DNA of 9,457 nucleotides from an uncultured Collinsella sp. (lineage in GTDB: Bacteria; Actinomycetota; Coriobacteriia; Coriobacteriales; Coriobacteriaceae), in NCBI GenBank assembly GCA_900541665.1, contig UQKV01000068.1, positions 1 through 9,457 of the forward strand, in the 5' to 3' direction. The position numbers were made by a program, and so were the translations under genes. This document shows, one piece after another, positions 1 to 6,785 of the stretch (the first letter of the stretch is position 1; each line of letters starts with the position of its first letter). The notes under the pieces were generated by a model. The model was not told the DNA's origin and searched no databases. It saw only the letters and a list, made by a program, of their open reading frames with translations.

Positions 1-85
1 GATTAATGGATGGAAACGGATGTTCTATCGGGACACACATTTTGTCCTATAAGCCCTAACTTCGTTGGTGTTCTGCGCTATTAAA

Positions 86-133
86 AGACAGCAAAAGGGG
101 CTGGGAAGCGATTCTCGGCCCCTTTTGCTGTCT
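86..133 (-). terminator. Long hairpin terminator downstream of walJ
   Basis: The arms at 86-101 (AGACAGCAAAAGGGGC) and 118-133 are exact reverse complements over 16 bp. The stem can extend inward to 107/112 with two G-U pairs, closing on a GCGA tetraloop (108-111, a GNRA loop). Read on the minus strand, the stem is followed by TTTTAA (from the A run at 83-86), which is the form of an intrinsic terminator. It starts eight bases past the walJ stop codon. On the plus strand the stem is followed by AGGACAG with no T run, so it probably acts mainly on walJ transcripts, although the stem could also block plus-strand readthrough from the left. Confidence 0.85.
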
Positions 134-141
134 AGGACAGT

Positions 142-951
142 CTATTGAATGGTTGCCGGCTGATACTGACTCGCAGGGCGTATCGAGAGTTTTCGCGATC
201 CTTGGAGAAGGGTTGCGGAGCTGCCGACCTCGTCATCCAGGGTTGCGGCCAGAGCTTTGGCATAGCTTTTGACGGTAAGGCTCGGACGATTGTTATCTTG
301 GCTGATATGCATGGCAATGAGCTGTTCGGTGCGATCGGTAACAAGTGCGCGCGCGGCTTCGGCGGCTTGGCCATTGGAGAGGTGTCCCCTTGCAGACAGG
401 ATGCGCTCCTGAAGAAAGCGGGGATATTCTCCCTCGCGCAGCATGGTCACATCATGGTTGCTTTCGAGCGCGAGGACTCGACAATCTTTGAGGGTGTTCA
501 TGGCTTGGCTCGATAGCTCTCCGGTGTCGGTGGCAAAGCCGATGGAATCATCGAGGGCGTCGAATCGATAACCGACTGGATTGATGACATCGTGTGATGT
601 TGAGTAGGTTTGCACGTGGATGCCGGCAATGGATAGGGCGTCGCCGGGATCGAATTCCTCGACAGGCAGATGCGAAAGATTTTCTTTGTTCGAAAGAGTG
701 CCCCTGCTGGCAAAGAGGGGGCCGTGCCAGTGCTTGCACCAGACATCGAGGCCCTTGATGTGATCGCTATGCTCATGAGTAATGAGAAGAGCCGAGACGT
801 TGTCTGTCGAGAGCCCCAGTTCTGCCATGCGCTTTAATGTCTCGCGGCGAGACAGTCCGTCATCGACCATAATGAGCCCCTGCGGGCCCTCGATGAGTGC
901 GCAGTTGCCTTTAGAGCCACTGCCGAGGATATGAAGGTGCAGACGAGACAT
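142..951 (-). CDS. walJ: WalJ/YycJ-family MBL-fold metallo-hydrolase (predicted DNA exonuclease)
   Basis: This 269-residue protein belongs to the metallo-beta-lactamase fold, YycJ/WalJ branch. Visible hallmarks are the N-terminal SGSKGN motif (residues 11-16), the metal-binding THEHSDH (58-64, the HxHxDH signature), SHD (H120), TDTG (D142), ESNHD (163-167), RGHLSN (189-193) and MHISQDN (214-220). These match Bacillus YycJ along its whole length. Characterised WalJ proteins are cytoplasmic 5'-3' DNA exonucleases linked to repair; the activity here is inferred from family. The start at 951 (MSRLHLHIL) was chosen because conserved sequence begins there. The open frame reaches 1032, but that extension would overlap the start of divergent tilS and shows nothing conserved. 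The ribosome site before 951 is weak (a GGA five bases away). In Firmicutes walJ usually sits in the walRKHIJ regulator operon. Here no two-component genes are visible and it is transcribed alone, divergently from tilS. Confidence 0.9.
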   Translation of the reverse strand: MSRLHLHILGSGSKGNCALIEGPQGLIMVDDGLSRRETLKRMAELGLSTDNVSALLITHEHSDHIKGLDVWCKHWHGPLFASRGTLSNKENLSHLPVEEFDPGDALSIAGIHVQTYSTSHDVINPVGYRFDALDDSIGFATDTGELSSQAMNTLKDCRVLALESNHDVTMLREGEYPRFLQERILSARGHLSNGQAAEAARALVTDRTEQLIAMHISQDNNRPSLTVKSYAKALAATLDDEVGSSATLLQGSRKLSIRPASQYQPATIQ

Positions 952-965
952 AAGATTCCAAAGGA

Positions 966-971
966 TACAAT
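966..971 (+). promoter_or_regulatory. Candidate -10 element for tilS
   Basis: TACAAT lies 28 bases before the tilS start, inside the 48-bp divergent walJ-tilS spacer. The same hexamer occurs upstream of three other genes in this window. No good -35 match is seen at normal spacing, so the call rests on position and recurrence. Its reverse complement ATTGTA lies on the walJ side, but no clear walJ promoter was found. Confidence 0.45.
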
Positions 972-987
972 GGGTGCGGACGAATAG

Positions 988-993
988 AGGAGG
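988..993 (+). promoter_or_regulatory. Ribosome binding site of tilS
   Basis: AGGAGG, a full Shine-Dalgarno match, sits six bases before the ATG at 1000. It fixes the tilS start and argues against a walJ start at 1032, because that would put walJ codons through this site. Confidence 0.85.
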
Positions 994-999
994 AAGCAA

Positions 1000-2538
1000 A
1001 TGCCTACGGTATCTCAGCATTATGGACACCATGCCGTGCCTGGGGCAGTCGATGAGACCCGGACGAGGCAGCAGGCTGCTCCTGTCGTGCTCATGGTATC
1101 AGGCGGCGCGGACTCGACGGCACTGCTTCTTATGGCGTGCACATCAAAGCTGGATATCCAAGACGGACGCGGTGTTGCCCCCATTGCTCGCGAGCGCCTG
1201 CATGTGCTGCATGTAAACCATCATCTGCGCGGCAAGGCGTCCGATGGCGACGAGGCCTTTGTGCGTGAGCTCTGCGCGAAATATGGTTTACCGCTGTGCG
1301 TGGAGCACGCTTATTTTGATGGGGAGTCGGGCAATATTGAGGCCGCGGCCCGCGAGGTGCGCTATGCCGCGGCGCGGAGGTATGTTCGCGAGCTCTGCGC
1401 CCAGACGGGGGCACCGCGAACGGCGGCTCGTATCTGCACCGCGCACACGTCTTCGGATCGCGCGGAAACGTTTTTGATGAACGCGATTAAGGGTTCGGGG
1501 CCCGCTGGCCTATCGAGCATTCCTCGCCGGAGGAATATCGTGGTGCGTCCCTTGCTCGACCTAACTCATGGCGAGCTCGTGGGCTATCTACAGGTACATG
1601 GTCAGCCGTGGCGTGAAGACGAGAGCAATGAGGATATCTCGTATCTGCGAAACTACGTGCGCCATCGAGTGATGCCGGTGGTGGCGCAGCGCAACGCGAG
1701 CGTCTGCAAGACGATTGGCGCCGCCTGCGAGATCTTAGGCGATGAGGACGCGTTTTTGTCTCAGCTTTCGGCACAGGCGTTTCGAAGCTGCCTGCGTAAG
1801 GAGGCGGCGGGCGCGCTGGTGCTCGATGCCAGGCGCCTTGCTGCGGCCGAGGTGGTAATCGCGCGGCGCATCGTGCGACTGGCGATTAAGCGCATCGATC
1901 CGGACGCTCGTCCAGAGATGCGACATGTGGAGCGAGTCCTTTCCTGCGTTGCCGAGGGCGCCGGCTCGGTCACGCTTCCGGCGGGGATTGACGCACGCAT
2001 TGAGTTTGGCATGCTGGCGTTCAAGGCGCCGGCGGCTCGCGAGGGCCTGGTCGCGGACTGGGTTACCGTACCCGGTCGTTTGCCGTTGGGCGGGGGACGT
2101 ATGCTGGTCACAGAACCGATGGCCGTTGAGCCGGGATGCGATATCGTGCGCCGCGCCCGTGAGCTTGCAGCTGCCGGGGAAGTGACAGCTTTGGTAGACG
2201 CGGCTGCCCTGGGTTTTGCCGACAGCGATAGTGAGCGGATCCTGGCGGGCTCGCGTGGCGAGATCCCTGCCGAGGCGCGATTGGCGCGCCTGTGGGTGGA
2301 CGGTCCCGCACCGGGAGACGTGATGTGCCCGTTAGGGATGAGTGGTCGAAGCAAGAAAGTATCCGACTTGCTAGGTGAGGCTCGCATTCCCGTTTCCGAG
2401 CGCGCCGGCGTGCCCATGGTGAGGACGGCGCCGGGGGGCGCCGTGGTGTGGGTCGCCGGAGTTCGCGCGGACGAGCGTTTTAAGTGCACGGCCGCAACGC
2501 GCGTGGCATATCTGCTCCGCGTGGTCGATGCGGAATAG
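1000..2538 (+). CDS. tilS: tRNA(Ile)-lysidine synthetase TilS
   Basis: TilS uses ATP and lysine to convert C34 of the CAU-anticodon tRNA-Ile to lysidine, so that the tRNA reads AUA as isoleucine instead of AUG as methionine. The 512-residue protein begins with a ~30-residue leader, then the N-type ATP-pyrophosphatase PP-loop SGGADST (34-40), HVNHHLRG (71-78), the AHTSSDRAET segment (148-157) and KGSGPAGLSSIP (164-175). After these come RPLLDL (183-188) and DESN...RNYVRHRVMP (207-226). The TilS C-terminal domain follows, with PLGMSGRSKKVSDLLGEARI at 444-463. The 148-157 segment differs from the usual HHADDQAET form but keeps H149, D153, E156 and T157. It is longer than E. coli TilS (about 430 residues), mostly through central and C-terminal insertions. 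The start is set by AGGAGG at 988. It begins the plus-strand cluster with hpt and ftsH, an order common in Gram-positive bacteria. Confidence 0.93.
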   Translation: MPTVSQHYGHHAVPGAVDETRTRQQAAPVVLMVSGGADSTALLLMACTSKLDIQDGRGVAPIARERLHVLHVNHHLRGKASDGDEAFVRELCAKYGLPLCVEHAYFDGESGNIEAAAREVRYAAARRYVRELCAQTGAPRTAARICTAHTSSDRAETFLMNAIKGSGPAGLSSIPRRRNIVVRPLLDLTHGELVGYLQVHGQPWREDESNEDISYLRNYVRHRVMPVVAQRNASVCKTIGAACEILGDEDAFLSQLSAQAFRSCLRKEAAGALVLDARRLAAAEVVIARRIVRLAIKRIDPDARPEMRHVERVLSCVAEGAGSVTLPAGIDARIEFGMLAFKAPAAREGLVADWVTVPGRLPLGGGRMLVTEPMAVEPGCDIVRRARELAAAGEVTALVDAAALGFADSDSERILAGSRGEIPAEARLARLWVDGPAPGDVMCPLGMSGRSKKVSDLLGEARIPVSERAGVPMVRTAPGGAVVWVAGVRADERFKCTAATRVAYLLRVVDAE

Positions 2539-2621
2539 CGTCCCACGCCAGCTATTCTGTGCGACGTTGACGGTATTCCCGCGCTGATGGCGTACGGGCT
2601 GGAAAATATACCCCGTGCGCT

Positions 2622-2629
2622 GCTAAAAT
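2622..2629 (+). promoter_or_regulatory. Candidate promoter for hpt-ftsH (-10 region)
   Basis: GCTAAAAT, preceded by T at 2621, gives TGCTAAAAT, an extended -10 form (TGnTAAAAT). The hexamer TAAAAT (2624-2629) ends 56 bases before the hpt ATG, in the 147-bp tilS-hpt spacer. No convincing -35 lies 16-18 bp upstream, as expected if the extended -10 compensates. The spacer has no strong terminator, only a 7-bp inverted repeat across the tilS stop (2533-2539/2551-2557) without a T run. hpt-ftsH may therefore be transcribed both from here and by readthrough from tilS. Confidence 0.45.
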
Positions 2630-2685
2630 GTGAAGTTCGCGTCCATACGGCGGTGTGTGGGCGATAAGCACAAGAAAGGGTTGTC

Positions 2686-3234
2686 ATGGCTTCTCAACAT
2701 CCGGATATCGAGAAGGTTCTGTTCACGCAGGAGGATATCGACGGTATCGTCTCTCGCCTGGGCGAGGAGATTACTCGCGACTACGCGGGTAAGGATCTGG
2801 TGCTGATTGCGGTCCTGCGCGGCGCCGTGGTCTTTATGGGCGACCTGATGCGTAAGATCGAGCTGCCGACCAACATCGATTTCATGGCTGTTTCGAGCTA
2901 TGGCGACGGTGTGAAGTCCTCGGGTATCGTGCGTATCATTAAGGACCTGGATATCGACATCCGCGGTCGCGACGTGCTGATCGTCGAGGACATTCTGGAC
3001 TCGGGCCTGACGCTCAAGTATCTGATGAAGAACCTCGAGAGCCGCAAGCCCGCTTCTCTGGAGGTCGCCGCCTTCCTGTGGAAGGACGTTGAGGACCGCG
3101 TCTCGGCCATCACGCCCAAGTATGTTGGAACCCATTGCCCCGATGCCTTTGTGGTGGGCTACGGCCTCGACTATGCCGAGCGCTATCGTAACCTTCCGTA
3201 TCTGGGCATTTTGAAACCGGAGGTTTATTCGTAA
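2686..3234 (+). CDS. hpt: Hypoxanthine phosphoribosyltransferase
   Basis: This purine-salvage enzyme joins hypoxanthine (often also guanine) to PRPP, giving IMP or GMP and pyrophosphate in the cytoplasm. The 182-residue length is typical of bacterial Hpt. LRGA (44-47) is the loop I region. VLIVEDILDSGLTL (97-110) is the PRPP-binding signature with the adjacent acidic pair E101-D102. FVVGYGLDYAERYRNLPYLG (155-174) is the conserved C-terminal HPRT block. The start is supported by AAAGGG (2675-2680) five bases before the ATG. The stop TAA (3232-3234) is followed after one base by the ftsH ATG, so the two genes are almost certainly co-transcribed. The ftsH ribosome site lies inside the last codons of hpt. 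The tilS-hpt-ftsH order is conserved in many Gram-positive genomes, and known HPRT-TilS partnership in Bacillus-type clusters gives a precedent for linking them; no such interaction can be read here. Confidence 0.95.
   Translation: MASQHPDIEKVLFTQEDIDGIVSRLGEEITRDYAGKDLVLIAVLRGAVVFMGDLMRKIELPTNIDFMAVSSYGDGVKSSGIVRIIKDLDIDIRGRDVLIVEDILDSGLTLKYLMKNLESRKPASLEVAAFLWKDVEDRVSAITPKYVGTHCPDAFVVGYGLDYAERYRNLPYLGILKPEVYS
3219..3223 (+). promoter_or_regulatory. ftsH ribosome binding site inside hpt
   Basis: GGAGG lies within the final codons of hpt, twelve bases before the ftsH ATG, slightly longer than usual spacing. With a stop-to-start gap of one base, ribosomes finishing hpt could reinitiate on ftsH, which fits translational coupling. 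Confidence 0.65.
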
Positions 3235-3235
3235 G

Positions 3236-5377
3236 ATGCCCGACGACCGTAACGATAACAATTCCCAGACTCCCCGGGACCCAAAGATCCCGGGGATGCC
3301 CGGAGGCAAGAAGCCCACGCGTACGGGCTGGCTGTATTTTATTTTGGCTTGCGCGCTTCTGGGCTACGCCTTCTTTAACATGGGCTCCGGCTTTGCCAAT
3401 TCCAGCAATACCGTTAAGCTCGCGACGAGCGAGATGGTGAGCGCCATCAAGCAGGATCGCGTCGAAGATCTGACCTATACGGTTCAAGACGGAAGCGTGA
3501 CGGGTCATTACTGGAAGACGAAGAAGGACAAGGGCGATACGAGCGAGCTCAAGAGCTTCTCTTCGACCTATGTCGGCTCCGATTCGCTTGCCGAGCTCAT
3601 GGCGGAGCACCCCGATACCAAGTACATCGTCAACACCAACGATCCCGATTTTTGGGGCGACTTGGCGATGAGTGTGCTTCCGACGATCGCCCTTATCGCC
3701 ATCATGTTCTACTTTATGCGCCAGATGATGGGCGCCAACAACAGGAACATGCAGTTTGGCAAGACCAACGCCAAGACCAACGAGGCCACACGCCCCAAGG
3801 TCAAGTTTGAAGACGTTGCCGGCGTGGACGAGGCAGTCGAGGAGCTCGAGGAGATCCGTGACTTTTTGAGCGATCCGGATCGCTATCGCAAGCTGGGCGC
3901 CAAGATCCCGCGTGGCGTGTTGCTGGTTGGCCCTCCGGGCACCGGTAAAACGCTGCTGGCCAAGGCTGTTGCCGGCGAGGCGGGCGTGCCGTTCTTTAGC
4001 ATCTCGGGTTCCGACTTTGTCGAGATGTTCGTAGGTGTCGGCGCCAGCCGTGTGCGTGACCTCTTTAAGGAGGCCAAGTCCCAGGCCCCGTCGATCATCT
4101 TCATCGATGAGATCGACGCCGTGGGACGTCAGCGCGGAGCCGGCTTGGGCGGCGGTCACGACGAGCGCGAGCAGACGCTCAACCAGCTGTTGGTCGAGAT
4201 GGACGGTTTTGAGGAGAGCGAGTCGGTCATCCTGATCGCTGCGACCAACCGTCCTGACATCCTGGATCCGGCATTGCTGCGTCCCGGCCGTTTTGACCGT
4301 CAGGTTACGGTCGACCGTCCGGATGTGAAGGGCCGCGAGCAGATCTTGCGCGTGCATGCCGAGAACAAGCCGATGGACGAGGACGTTAAGTTTGAGAAGC
4401 TCGCCCAGATGACCGTTGGCTTTACCGGTGCCGATCTGGCAAATCTGCTCAACGAGTCTGCGCTGCTGGCTGCTCGCCGCCATCGTTCCGTGATCTCGAT
4501 GGACGAGGTCGAGGAGTCGATGGAGCGCGTGATTGCCGGACCGCAGCGCAAGGGTCGCGTGATGACCGAAGCCGAGCGCACTACGATTGCCTACCACGAG
4601 AGCGGCCATGCCCTGGTGGGCCACATCCTGGAGCACTCCGATCCGGTTCACAAGATTTCGATTGTCAGCCGCGGCCAGGCTCTGGGTTACACGCTGCAGC
4701 TTCCGCAGGAGGATCACTTCCTCAAGACCAAGAACGAGATGCTCGACGAGCTTGCCGTGTTCTTGGGCGGTCGCGTTGCCGAGGAGCTCATGTGCGACGA
4801 CATCACGTCGGGCGCGAGCAACGACCTGGAGCGCGCGACCAAGATGGCGCGCGAGATGGTCACGCGCCTGGGTATGAGCGAGGAGCTGGGCACGCAAGTG
4901 TTTGGCGAGGCGCAGCATCAGGTGTTCCTTGGTCGCGATTACGCCGATCACCAGGATTACTCCGAGGAGACGGCACGCCGCATCGATATCGAGGTTCAGC
5001 GCATCATGCGCGAAGCCCATCGTCGTGCGGTCGAGATTTTGGATGCCCGTCGCGATCAGCTCGATCTGATGGCGAAGGTGCTGCTTGAGCGCGAGACCGT
5101 CGAAGGCGACGCCGTGAACGCCCTGCTCGACAACGAGTGGGATGCGTACCTTGAGCGCGAGGGCGATATCCTGGCGGCCAAGGAGGAGCGCAATGCCAAG
5201 GCGGCCGGCATGCCGACCAAGAAGCGCGCGCCTCGCATGAGCGAGGAGGAGCTGGCGGCTGATGCCGCGGCCTTTGCGCAGGCGGCCATGCAGGAGGATG
5301 CCGAAGCCGCATCCGATGATGCTGACGATGACCATGCCGTCGTCGATGCCGATGCCGACACCGACGCCGACAAATAG
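3236..5377 (+). CDS. ftsH: ATP-dependent zinc metalloprotease FtsH
   Basis: FtsH is a membrane-anchored AAA+ protease that unfolds and degrades misassembled membrane proteins and selected cytosolic regulators; it works as a hexamer. The 713-residue sequence shows a Pro/Gly-rich cytosolic leader (1-30), TM1 at about 32-49, an extracytoplasmic domain of about 90 residues (50-141), and TM2 at about 143-161. The AAA+ module has Walker A GPPGTGKT (232-239), pore loop MFVG (264-267), Walker B IIFIDE (287-292) and a second region of homology, ATNRPDILDPALLRPGRFDR, with arginine fingers R349 and R352. The protease site is HESGH (454-458), with D530 in GASND as the likely third zinc ligand. All catalytic residues are present. 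It is about 65 residues longer than E. coli FtsH. The extra length is largely an acidic Ala/Asp/Glu-rich tail (about 668-713). It ends the tilS-hpt-ftsH cluster and is followed by a strong terminator. Confidence 0.97.
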   Translation: MPDDRNDNNSQTPRDPKIPGMPGGKKPTRTGWLYFILACALLGYAFFNMGSGFANSSNTVKLATSEMVSAIKQDRVEDLTYTVQDGSVTGHYWKTKKDKGDTSELKSFSSTYVGSDSLAELMAEHPDTKYIVNTNDPDFWGDLAMSVLPTIALIAIMFYFMRQMMGANNRNMQFGKTNAKTNEATRPKVKFEDVAGVDEAVEELEEIRDFLSDPDRYRKLGAKIPRGVLLVGPPGTGKTLLAKAVAGEAGVPFFSISGSDFVEMFVGVGASRVRDLFKEAKSQAPSIIFIDEIDAVGRQRGAGLGGGHDEREQTLNQLLVEMDGFEESESVILIAATNRPDILDPALLRPGRFDRQVTVDRPDVKGREQILRVHAENKPMDEDVKFEKLAQMTVGFTGADLANLLNESALLAARRHRSVISMDEVEESMERVIAGPQRKGRVMTEAERTTIAYHESGHALVGHILEHSDPVHKISIVSRGQALGYTLQLPQEDHFLKTKNEMLDELAVFLGGRVAEELMCDDITSGASNDLERATKMAREMVTRLGMSEELGTQVFGEAQHQVFLGRDYADHQDYSEETARRIDIEVQRIMREAHRRAVEILDARRDQLDLMAKVLLERETVEGDAVNALLDNEWDAYLEREGDILAAKEERNAKAAGMPTKKRAPRMSEEELAADAAAFAQAAMQEDAEAASDDADDDHAVVDADADTDADK
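5345..5371 (+). repeat. Hexanucleotide tandem repeat at the ftsH 3' end
   Basis: About 4.5 copies of GAYRCC (GATGCC, GATGCC, GACACC, GACGCC, GAC) encode the Asp/Ala alternation DADADTDAD in the FtsH tail just before the final lysine. Copies differ at third codon positions and one Ala/Thr change, so the repeat is partly decayed at DNA level while the acidic character is kept. Slippage could vary its length between strains. Confidence 0.7.
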
Positions 5378-5388
5378 TCTTTGTGGCG

Positions 5389-5426
5389 AAAGCCTCTGCG
5401 GGGAAACCTGCGGGGGCTTTTTCTTT
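5389..5426 (+). terminator. Intrinsic terminator of the tilS-hpt-ftsH cluster
   Basis: AAAGCCTCTGCGGG (5389-5402) pairs with CCTGCGGGGGCTTT (5407-5420) in a 14-bp stem with three G-U pairs, closed by a GAAA tetraloop (5403-5406). It is followed by a T-rich tail, TTCTTTT. It begins eleven bases after the ftsH stop, which is classic for a rho-independent terminator on the plus strand. Confidence 0.92.
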
Positions 5427-5445
5427 TGAGCGATATGGGGCCGTC

Positions 5446-5507
5446 TGTTGATTGGGGACAGACTTAAATGAGCGTTTTCACGCATTTAAGTCTGTCCCCA
5501 ATCAACA
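5446..5507. repeat. Perfect 25-bp inverted repeat (REP/MITE-like element)
   Basis: The arms at 5446-5470 and 5483-5507 are exact reverse complements over 25 bp, separated by 12 bases. The core is ATTGGGGACAGACTTAAATG (5451-5470). It lies between the ftsH terminator and the promoter of the aminotransferase gene, with no T run after it, so it is not a standard terminator. Cores containing GGGGACAGAC are, to my recollection, common in extragenic palindromes associated with REP-related (RAYT/IS200-like) transposases; that link is inference. Only one copy is seen in this window. It contains an ATG (5468) that opens a frame continuous with the downstream aminotransferase and could mislead start calling. 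Confidence 0.85.
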
Positions 5508-5536
5508 TTGCTGCGGCACTTTGCTCGGCTAAAGCG

Positions 5537-5542
5537 TACAAT
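5537..5542 (+). promoter_or_regulatory. Candidate -10 element of the aminotransferase gene
   Basis: TACAAT in the context GCGTACAATA ends 24 bases before the ATG at 5567. The same GCGTACAAT string occurs before the PHP gene at 6871. No clear -35 is seen at 16-18 bp. If it is used, the transcript starts near 5549 and excludes the palindrome and the upstream ATG at 5468. Confidence 0.5.
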
Positions 5543-5566
5543 AGCGCCTATGTGAAAGGGGAACAG

Positions 5567-6751
5567 ATGATCAACGAAACTATGTATGCTCGCGGTGCGG
5601 AAAGCTCCATCATCCGCGAGATTTTTAGCTATGGCCTTGAGCGCAAGGCGCAGATTGGTGCGGAAAATGTATTCGATTTTTCGCTGGGTAACCCGAGCGT
5701 TCCGGCGCCCGCTGCCGTGGCGGAGTCCATTAAGAAGGCCTTGGAGCTGCCGAGTGACCAGCTGCACGGATACACGCCCGCACCGGGCCTGCCGCAGTGC
5801 CGTACCGCCGTGGCTGAGTCGCTCAACCGCCGCTTTGGTACGAGTTATGAGGGCAAGGATGTCTTTATGACCGTGGGCGCCGCGGCTTCGCTCACCTGCA
5901 CGCTCAACGCCGTTACGAACCCGGGCGATGAGGTTATCGTCATTGCACCGTACTTCCCGGAGTATCGCGTGTGGATTGAGAAAGCCGGCTGTACGTGTGT
6001 TGAGGCGCTTGCCAATGAAGATACGTTCCAGCTGAGTGTGGACAACGTGCTCAAGGCGATTACCGATAAGACGACTGCCGTCATCATCGACTCGCCGAAT
6101 AACCCGACCGGCGCCGTGTATACGCGCGACACGCTGACGCGACTGGCCAATGTTCTGCGCGAGGCCAACGCTCAGCGCGATCCCGAGAATCCGATTATGC
6201 TCATCTCGGATGAGCCGTATCGCGAGATCGTGTACGGTGCCGAGGTGCCTTGGGTGCCCTCGATCTACGAGCACACCATCGTGTGCTACTCGTATTCCAA
6301 GTCGCTGTCGCTGCCGGGTGAGCGCGTGGGGTGGATCTTGGTTCCCAACGCCAATCCGCAGGCTGCCCGTCTGATGCCGGCTGTTGCGGGCGCTGCCCGT
6401 ACGCTGGGTTTTGTATGCGCACCGGCACTCTTCCAGCGCGTAATCATCGATTGCATCGATGAGCCGAGCGATGTCGAGGCCTATGCGCGCAACCGCACCG
6501 CGCTTACCGACGCACTAGCGGAGTATGGCTACACCTATGTTGAGCCGGATGGCGCGTTCTACCTATGGGTGAAAGCGTTGGAGCCCGATGCGAATGCGTT
6601 CTGTGAGCGCGCAAAGAAGTATGAGTTGCTTGCGGTTCCCTCGGACAGCTTTGGTATGCCGGGTTGGTTCCGCCTGGGCTATTGCGTGAGCTACGAAACG
6701 ATTGTCAATTCGCTACCCGCTTGGAAACAGTTGGCGGACGAGTATCGTTAA
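5567..6751 (+). CDS. Pyridoxal phosphate-dependent aminotransferase (class I/II, fold type I)
   Basis: This 394-residue cytoplasmic enzyme has the aspartate-aminotransferase fold and would move an amino group between an amino acid and a 2-oxo acid; the substrate cannot be read from sequence. Key motifs are FSLGNPSVPAP (38-48), SPNNPTG (176-182, PLP-contacting Asn), ISDEPY (213-218, with D215 facing the PLP nitrogen and Y218), SYSKSLSLPGERVGW (242-256), where K245 is the Schiff-base lysine, and FRLGYC (368-373), whose R369 is the expected carboxylate-binding arginine. The open frame extends upstream to 5468, but the added residues come from the palindrome. The start at 5567 is preferred because AAGGGG (5556-5561) lies just upstream, a -10 candidate precedes it, and homologues typically begin MINE or similar. 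It appears to be transcribed alone. The best general label is COG0436-type aminotransferase, perhaps acting on aspartate or aromatic substrates. Confidence 0.9.
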   Translation: MINETMYARGAESSIIREIFSYGLERKAQIGAENVFDFSLGNPSVPAPAAVAESIKKALELPSDQLHGYTPAPGLPQCRTAVAESLNRRFGTSYEGKDVFMTVGAAASLTCTLNAVTNPGDEVIVIAPYFPEYRVWIEKAGCTCVEALANEDTFQLSVDNVLKAITDKTTAVIIDSPNNPTGAVYTRDTLTRLANVLREANAQRDPENPIMLISDEPYREIVYGAEVPWVPSIYEHTIVCYSYSKSLSLPGERVGWILVPNANPQAARLMPAVAGAARTLGFVCAPALFQRVIIDCIDEPSDVEAYARNRTALTDALAEYGYTYVEPDGAFYLWVKALEPDANAFCERAKKYELLAVPSDSFGMPGWFRLGYCVSYETIVNSLPAWKQLADEYR

Positions 6752-6785
6752 AAGTAAAGCGCTCTGCCTACAATGTTTTACGTGA

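Noticed and set aside
1..85. Possible 3' end of a gene entering from the left
   Set aside because: Frames 2 and 3 stay open from the window edge to stops at 50-52 and 57-59, but the fragments are under 20 residues and match nothing recognisable. A GGACA/TGTCC 5-bp repeat (31-35/43-47) is too short to call.
952..1032. N-terminal extension of walJ to 1032
   Set aside because: Would overlap the tilS start and its strong ribosome site; the added 27 residues are not conserved-looking and the family begins at the MSRLHLHILGSGSKGN segment.
2533..2557. 7-bp inverted repeat across the tilS stop codon as a terminator
   Set aside because: Stem is short with an 11-base loop and is followed by TGTGCG, with no T run; readthrough into hpt is more likely.
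1761..2687. 308-codon minus-strand frame across the tilS 3' half
   Set aside because: Composition is Ser/Arg/Ala/Thr/Pro-rich with no motifs and it overlaps conserved TilS domains; no ribosome site was seen.
3110..5485. 791-codon open frame on the minus strand, antisense to ftsH
   Set aside because: It mirrors a highly conserved gene in GC-rich codons, is rich in His/Leu/Arg/Ala without any recognisable motif, and its start comes from the palindrome. This is the expected shadow of strong codon bias.
5486..6274. 262-codon minus-strand frame over the aminotransferase
   Set aside because: Overlaps PLP-binding motifs of a convincing gene and starts in the gene; no family resemblance.
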